This document shows, piece by piece, positions 59,085 to 64,000 of a stretch of 64,000 nt of DNA (positions are counted from its first letter, which is position 1; every line of letters starts with the position of its first letter). The notes under the pieces are model-generated. The model was given only the letters and a program-made list of their open reading frames with translations. It made no database searches and was not told where the DNA came from. The stretch comes from Paenibacillus phytohabitans. Lineage in GTDB: Bacteria; Bacillota; Bacilli; Paenibacillales; Paenibacillaceae. The stretch is from contig NZ_WHOB01000089.1 in the NCBI RefSeq assembly GCF_013141775.1, forward strand, positions 62,001-126,000, read 5' to 3'. A program made the position numbers and the translations under genes.

Positions 59085-60206
59085 TCAGCTGCCCGGCACG
59101 TAGATTTTGTCGAAGATTCCTCCATCATTAAAGTGCTTCTCCTGGGTTTCCTTCCAGGTTCCGAATTTGTCCGCCAGTGTGAACAGCTTGATCTCAGGGA
59201 ATTGGTCCTTGTACTGTTCCTTCACACTTTCCAGAGTCGGGCGGTAATAGTTCTCGGCGGCGATTTTCTGGCCTTCCTCGGTGTACAGGTATTTCAGATA
59301 AGCATCTGCGACCTCACGGGTGCCTCTCTTGTCGACAACTTTATCCACCACGGCTACCGGCGGCTCGGCCAGAATGCTCTCCGACGGATTTACAATCTCG
59401 AATTTATCCGGACCCAGCTCCTTGATCGACAGGTAGGCTTCATTCTCCCAGGCGATCAGCACGTCACCGATTCCGCGTTCAACGAAGGTAGTTGTGGAGC
59501 CGCGCGCCCCGGTGTCCAGTACGGGTACATTTTTGAACAGCTTCTGTACGAACTCCTGAGCCTTGGCTTCATCGTTATTATTCTGGTCAAGCGCATATCC
59601 CCAGGCTGCCAGGTAGTTCCAGCGCGCACCGCCGGAAGTCTTTGGGTTCGGAGTGATCACTTCTACATCGTCCTTGAGCAGATCCGGCCAGTCCTTGATG
59701 CCTTTCGGGTTGCCTTTACGCACAAGGAATACGATGGTGGAAGTATACGGGGAGCTGTTATGCTCATATTTACTCTGCCAGTCCGCGCCGATAAGACCTG
59801 TTTCCTGCAGTGCATCAATGTCATATCCGAGCGCCAGCGTAACTACATCTGCTTCCAGACCGTCGAGTACAGCCCGGCTCTGCTTGCCTGATCCGCCATG
59901 CGATTGCTTGATCGTAACCTTCTGGCCTGTCTCCTGCTCCCAGTAAGCGGCGAATGCCTTGTTATAATTCTCATATAGTTCACGTGTAGGGTCGTAGGAC
60001 ACATTCAGCAGCTCGACCGGATCTTTGGCTGGAGCCTTTGTTGCCTCCGGTGTAGCCGCCGTATTCGCAGCCGCCTCTATTGCTGCCGGAGCTTCTGTTG
60101 CCGCGCCTGCACTGTTCCCTCCATTGTTGTTGCCGCAAGCAGTAAGCCCTGCCGTCAATAATAGTGTGAAACCGGCGATAAGCCCCTTCTTGATCCCTTT
60201 CTTCAT
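59085..60206 (-). CDS. Sulfate ABC transporter substrate-binding lipoprotein
   Basis: About 373 residues. The signal peptide ends at LTAGLTACG (lipobox), followed by a Gly/Ala-rich tether. ELLNVSYDPTRELYENYNKAFAAYW, QSHGGSGKQSRAVLDGLEADVVTLALGYDIDAL and NPKTSGGARWNYLAAWGYAL are the sulfate-binding family signatures. The ATG at 60206 follows GGGAGTGGTTTGTG. First gene of the sulfate operon. Confidence 0.94.
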   Translation of the reverse strand: MKKGIKKGLIAGFTLLLTAGLTACGNNNGGNSAGAATEAPAAIEAAANTAATPEATKAPAKDPVELLNVSYDPTRELYENYNKAFAAYWEQETGQKVTIKQSHGGSGKQSRAVLDGLEADVVTLALGYDIDALQETGLIGADWQSKYEHNSSPYTSTIVFLVRKGNPKGIKDWPDLLKDDVEVITPNPKTSGGARWNYLAAWGYALDQNNNDEAKAQEFVQKLFKNVPVLDTGARGSTTTFVERGIGDVLIAWENEAYLSIKELGPDKFEIVNPSESILAEPPVAVVDKVVDKRGTREVADAYLKYLYTEEGQKIAAENYYRPTLESVKEQYKDQFPEIKLFTLADKFGTWKETQEKHFNDGGIFDKIYVPGS

Positions 60207-60279
60207 CACAAACCACTCCCCCATAATGTTCTTGTAATTGCATTATCATTGTGAATTTCTTGTTGGTCGGATTTCCGTC

Positions 60280-60451
60280 AAAAAAAGACGCAGGAAAGCC
60301 CACTTGTGGCTGGTCAAACCGGTCCTATGGACGCGTATCTGCGAGCCTGAAGCAGGCGTTCCTCCGTCTGTACGGTAAGAACTTATTTGATTATTCCTAC
60401 CCATTTAGTAGGTTATACAGACATAATACTGAAAGCCCTGCGCGCTGTCAA
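60280..60451 (-). promoter_or_regulatory. Sulfate operon promoter, palindromic operator and leader
   Basis: On the minus strand, TTGACA (60446-60451), a 17-base spacer and TATTAT (60423-60428) form a strong promoter. Right at the expected start is the palindrome CCTACTAAATGGGTAGG (60396-60412), similar to CymR/Rrf2-type sites. The about 200-base leader that follows ends in a T run (60280-60286). The preceding GACGCAGGAAAGCCC can pair with GGCGTTCCTCCGTCT further upstream, so a transcription attenuator is possible. Confidence 0.6.
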
Positions 60452-60667
60452 ACCTTTTTTTCAATTTGGATGAAAGATAGCTCTATTCCGCCCGGCGGCA
60501 GCAAGTGGTGGCCGTTCCTGTAAGACCCACTTGTTATTGATGTCTTAAAGTAATATTATTGCTACATCTTATAGGTCAAATTACTAGATATAAGTTGAAT
60601 TACTAGAGATGAGTTCTGCCGGATTTCTGCAGCCTCTATTTGCCACAAATTGTCGGGGGAAACTATC

Positions 60668-63010
60668 ATGGGAATGGATTTGGAGTATGTACCCGCACCG
60701 CAGGGACCACGCCTGCATAGGCGCATACTCAGAGAAATGGGAAGACGCATCTTAGAAACGTACCGGTACGATACAGCATTATGGAGGATTGCGCTCTGCG
60801 GTCCTTGGATTCTATGTATTCTGGCTTTTACTATAGCCGTTATGGGCATCCCTACAGGGCTTGGGAGCGCAGCGGATATTATACTGGCTGCCGGCGCGGG
60901 AACCCTTGTAATGGCGCTGGCCGGCAACCTGCTGGCTGTACTGCTCTCCTTAACCGGACTGCGCATTCCGCGGCTGTTCATGGGCTCTTGGCTCAGTGCA
61001 CTGAGCGCCGTGCTGCTTATTCTGTATTACGCCGATCTGGAGCTTGAGGCTGCAGCAGCCATCGCTGGTATCACAGCTTTGGCCGGGGGACTGGGAGGTC
61101 TTGCAGCCGGTCTGCTGCGGACGCGGAGAACCCTCACCGGCGGGCTTCTGGCAGCGGTTCTTGTCCTGACCCCCTTGGCACTGGCCTATGGGACGGGAAG
61201 CAGCCCTGCCCCCTCCCCATCGGTTAAGACATTGGCTGCGGATGGAGAGGTTCTTCCTGCGGCGGCGGCTGATCCCGGACAGCCGGGGGACTATACGTTC
61301 CACAGCTTCACCTATGGGAGCGGCCAGGACCTGCACCGTACAGAGTATGGCGCGGATGCCGCGCTCCTCTCTGCTTCTGTGGATGCTACGGAATACATCA
61401 AATCATGGCCTGCGCTGCGTACCTTATTCTGGGGATTCGATCCCGGAGCGCTTCCTCTAAATGCCCGGGTCTGGATGCCTGACGGGGACGGGCCTTATCC
61501 GCTCGTGCTTATGGTGCATGGCAACCATATGATGGAGGATTATTCCGAGGGCGGATACGCTTATCTCGGGGAACTGCTGGCCAGCCGGGGATTTATCGCC
61601 GTCTCGCTGGATGAGAACTTCCTGAATTATTCTGCGTGGTCCGGCATTCCGGATAATGACTTCCAGGTGCGGACCTGGATGATTCTGAAGCATCTGCAGC
61701 AGATCGCAAGCTTCGCGGAGCAATCCGGTACACCCTTCTATCAGAAGGTCGATTATGACCAGACTGCATTGCTGGGCCATAGCCGCGGCGGTCAGGCTGT
61801 AGCCATGGCTGCGGATGCCTCGCGCTGGTTCACCGGTGATCCGGCACTGGCGGCAACGAAGCAGTTCAACATCACTTCCGTTATTGCGCTGGCTCCTACG
61901 GATAAAGCCATTGACAGCAAACAGGCCAGTCTGGTGGATGTGAACTATCTGACGCTGCAGGGCGCCCGTGACGGCGATGTGCATGACTTCTACGGGGACC
62001 GGCAGTATATGCGTACTTCCTACACCGGCAGCACTCCGGCTTTCAAAAGCTCGCTCTACATTGCCGATGCCAATCACAGCCAGTTCAATACAGACTGGGG
62101 GCTGTTTGACCAGGCGCTGCCGACGGGGCTGTTCCTGAAACGTACAGATATAATGGATGGTGATGAGCAGCGGCAGATTGCCAAGGTCTATGTCTCCGCC
62201 TTTCTGGAGACTACGCTGCACGGGAAGACGGAATATCAGCAATTGTTCCGTGATTACCGCAGCGGTGCGCAGTGGCTGCCGGATACCGCCTATTATAACC
62301 GGTTCCAGAGCGGGACTTACCTTACGGTAGCGAACTACGAGGAAGACCGCAAAAGAAATACGGTGAAGGGCGGCACTGCCACAGCTGAAGGCCTCACCTG
62401 GAGCGAAGAAGCGGCCAAGGACCGCGAGTCCAAGAACAAACCTTCATACGGTATTCTGCTGGAGCGCGGCAGCACCGCTCAGAACCAGGCTGGAGCTGGT
62501 GATGCGGATGCTGGTGCGGATGCGGTTGAGGCCTCCTACAAGATTAAGCTTAGTGAATCACTCACCCGTAATCTTGCCGGTTCCGCCGCAGAGGGCTTAG
62601 CCTTCTCCTTGGCTAACCGTAATTCCGACGCTGATGACGCAGAGGATGCGGCTGCACCCTCTGCGGCCGCTCTCTCCCCCGATGTGGAGGTGGAGCTGAC
62701 CGACAGCAATGAGGTCACGGCACGGCTGCCCCTGGATGAGGTAATGGAGATTCTGCCATTGCCCCAGACCGAATTCACGATCAGCCCATGGCTGGAGGAG
62801 CGGATCAGCGACGGCAAGTTCGGCGACCGCTCGGAAGCCGTCTTCCAGACCTACGAGCTGCCCTTTGAGCTGTTCCTTGAAGAGGAGCCAGCGCTTGATC
62901 CGGACAAGCTGACCGAAATCACCTTCTACCTGCAAGGGGAAGATGACAAGATTATGCTGGATGACATCGGCTTCTATGAGCGGGATGACCAGCTGCAGGG
63001 GATGCAGTAA
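60668..63010 (+). CDS. Membrane-anchored alpha/beta hydrolase (780 aa)
   Basis: Five hydrophobic spans in the first 150 residues (for example ALCGPWILCILAFTIAVMGI) precede an extracellular or surface-facing hydrolase domain (about 240-540). LVLMVHGNHMM is the oxyanion segment, LLGHSRGGQAVAMAA the nucleophile elbow, and ADANHSQFN the likely catalytic histidine. A C-terminal beta-sandwich-like region follows. The ATG at 60668 comes after GGGGGAAACTATC; the TTG at 60650 is an alternative. Substrate unknown; a lipid or polyester is plausible. Confidence 0.85.
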   Translation: MGMDLEYVPAPQGPRLHRRILREMGRRILETYRYDTALWRIALCGPWILCILAFTIAVMGIPTGLGSAADIILAAGAGTLVMALAGNLLAVLLSLTGLRIPRLFMGSWLSALSAVLLILYYADLELEAAAAIAGITALAGGLGGLAAGLLRTRRTLTGGLLAAVLVLTPLALAYGTGSSPAPSPSVKTLAADGEVLPAAAADPGQPGDYTFHSFTYGSGQDLHRTEYGADAALLSASVDATEYIKSWPALRTLFWGFDPGALPLNARVWMPDGDGPYPLVLMVHGNHMMEDYSEGGYAYLGELLASRGFIAVSLDENFLNYSAWSGIPDNDFQVRTWMILKHLQQIASFAEQSGTPFYQKVDYDQTALLGHSRGGQAVAMAADASRWFTGDPALAATKQFNITSVIALAPTDKAIDSKQASLVDVNYLTLQGARDGDVHDFYGDRQYMRTSYTGSTPAFKSSLYIADANHSQFNTDWGLFDQALPTGLFLKRTDIMDGDEQRQIAKVYVSAFLETTLHGKTEYQQLFRDYRSGAQWLPDTAYYNRFQSGTYLTVANYEEDRKRNTVKGGTATAEGLTWSEEAAKDRESKNKPSYGILLERGSTAQNQAGAGDADAGADAVEASYKIKLSESLTRNLAGSAAEGLAFSLANRNSDADDAEDAAAPSAAALSPDVEVELTDSNEVTARLPLDEVMEILPLPQTEFTISPWLEERISDGKFGDRSEAVFQTYELPFELFLEEEPALDPDKLTEITFYLQGEDDKIMLDDIGFYERDDQLQGMQ

Positions 63011-63084
63011 AGAGCCTACTCAGACGATAAAATTACTGTTCCGTGTCCCTTGTGCCACAAGGGTATATAATGAGCCCAAACGAA

Positions 63085-63125
63085 GAACGTCCCAGACTGC
63101 CAGCGGGCAGAGGGACGTTCTTTTG
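63085..63125 (+). terminator. Terminator after the membrane hydrolase gene
   Basis: GAACGTCCC and GGGACGTTC, with CTGCC/GGGCAG inside, are followed by TTTTGG. Confidence 0.85.
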
Positions 63126-63257
63126 GCGTGAACCCGGAAAAGGGAAATCCTTATGCTTATTCTTATTCTTAAGCCCGCTTTCTATAGATAAGTCCATTGG
63201 CTTAAATGTTGTATGAATTACAACTTAGATCCACAGATGGCGGCGTAATCAGCTCTA

Positions 63258-64000
63258 TCAAACAGCCACTACACAGACCGGAGACGGAACCTCCAGTTCA
63301 TTACCCGTAGGAATCAGCCGGCCGCTCTCGCTGTCGATCCTGAAGGATACGATGTTGCCGCTGTTCTGGTTAGCGGCGAGCAGCATGCCGCTGATAATGG
63401 CGAAATTCCGCGGTGTCCGGCCGCCGGAGATAACCCAATCCTCCGCTTCCAGCAGACCTGTCGCATTATCAATATGGAACAGGGCGATGCTGTCATGTCC
63501 CCGGTTCGATACATACAGGTATCTTCCGCATGGGGAGACGTGAATATCCGCCGCTGTATCATCACTTCCGGCCGTGTAATGCTCAGGAAGCGAGCTGACA
63601 TTCTGCAGGATCTTGAGGTTGCCCTGCTGCTCGTCATCCGCAAAAACGGTAACCGTATTATTCAATTCATTCACCAGATAGATCCATTGCCGTGAAGGAT
63701 GTACAGCCAGATGGCGCGGCCCGGAGCCCGGCGGCAGATCCACTTCGCGGTGGGTGACCAGCTTGCCCTCCTCCACGCGGTAGAACACAATCTGATCCAG
63801 TCCGAGATCGCAGACCAGCACATGATCCCCGGTTTTATCGGGAATAACGGAATGCGGATGAGGCGCATCCTGACGGTCTGCACGGATTCCTGAACCTTCA
63901 TGCTTAACCTGGGAGGACATGTCCTGCAGCGAGCCGTCACTGTTCAGCGGGAATACATTTACATTCCCTCCCGTATAATTAGATACGAATATGTAATCTC
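63258..64000 (-). CDS. Lactonase family (6-phosphogluconolactonase-like) beta-propeller, C-terminal part
   Basis: The frame is open to the right edge of the window, so the N-terminus lies outside; about 247 residues are visible. The repeats YIFVSNYTGGNVNVFPLN, LAVHPSRQWIYLVNELNNTVTVF and HVSPCGRYLYVSNRGHDSIALF are typical of the YkgB/Pgl seven-bladed propeller, which hydrolyses 6-phosphogluconolactone or a related lactone. The conserved HPH in APHPHSVIPDKTGD is present. The protein ends SPVCVVAV. Confidence 0.92.
   Translation of the reverse strand, partial: DYIFVSNYTGGNVNVFPLNSDGSLQDMSSQVKHEGSGIRADRQDAPHPHSVIPDKTGDHVLVCDLGLDQIVFYRVEEGKLVTHREVDLPPGSGPRHLAVHPSRQWIYLVNELNNTVTVFADDEQQGNLKILQNVSSLPEHYTAGSDDTAADIHVSPCGRYLYVSNRGHDSIALFHIDNATGLLEAEDWVISGGRTPRNFAIISGMLLAANQNSGNIVSFRIDSESGRLIPTGNELEVPSPVCVVAV

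Overview
The window reads as chromosomal DNA of a Paenibacillus-like Firmicute. The reasons are strong GGAGG-type ribosome binding sites, TTGACA/TATAAT promoters, a T-box, S-layer (SLH) and sortase-anchored surface proteins, YesM/YesN two-component systems next to LplB/YtcP-type sugar ABC permeases, and two families of short dispersed intergenic repeats. I see no prophage, insertion sequence, CRISPR array or rRNA. Both ends cut genes: a membrane protein at the left and a lactonase-family protein at the right.

Left part (1-9.2 kb). After an alpha/beta hydrolase come two paralogous cell-wall proteins on the minus strand. Each has a choice-of-anchor-A domain, a Pro-Thr-rich stalk (up to about 870 residues) and an LPxTG sorting signal. 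Each has its own leader with a TTGACA promoter, a conserved 5' block, a class I cyclic-di-GMP riboswitch and an intrinsic terminator. This looks like a c-di-GMP-switched adhesin or stalk pair.

9.3-20 kb. Small genes and enzymes (two short membrane peptides, a YhjD-like protein, an ASCH protein, a MmyB-type regulator divergent from a quinone-oxidoreductase-like dehydrogenase, a TauE/SafE exporter, tRNA-Thr(CGU), a sugar isomerase/epimerase and a thiamine-binding protein) lead to the anaerobic ribonucleotide reductase operon nrdDG. Its 0.9 kb leader stacks an 11-bp-periodic array of DnaA-box-like repeats, NrdR-box-like sites over the promoter, a cobalamin riboswitch, a perfect 20-bp hairpin and a terminator. 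An FMN reductase and a T-box-controlled seryl-tRNA synthetase follow.

20-30.5 kb. A 1697-residue surface protein fuses an extracellular nuclease, a 5'-nucleotidase and three SLH domains behind Pho-box-like repeats, which suggests phosphate scavenging from extracellular nucleic acid. Next come an ECF sigma factor with a DUF4179 anti-sigma-like partner, and an ArsR-type regulator with an MFS exporter.

30.5-47 kb, mostly minus strand. This is a glucan or glycoside utilisation region: LacI regulator, GH30 glycosidase behind a perfect 24-bp operator, GH94-like phosphorylase, two ABC permeases, a solute-binding lipoprotein and a YesM/YesN two-component system, followed by an AAC(3)-like acetyltransferase and a histidine phosphatase. 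The dispersed repeats sit in the long gaps here.

47-64 kb. Housekeeping and metabolic genes: HNH nuclease, YwbE, SdaAB/SdaAA serine dehydratase, GNAT acetyltransferases, an SDR oxidoreductase, and a bifunctional NAD(P)HX repair enzyme carrying a roughly 120-residue Gly/Ala/Ser/Tyr repeat insertion. A sulfate ABC transporter operon (binding protein, CysT, CysW, then a DUF2292 protein, with no CysA) has a palindromic operator at its predicted transcription start. A membrane-anchored alpha/beta hydrolase and the partial lactonase end the window.
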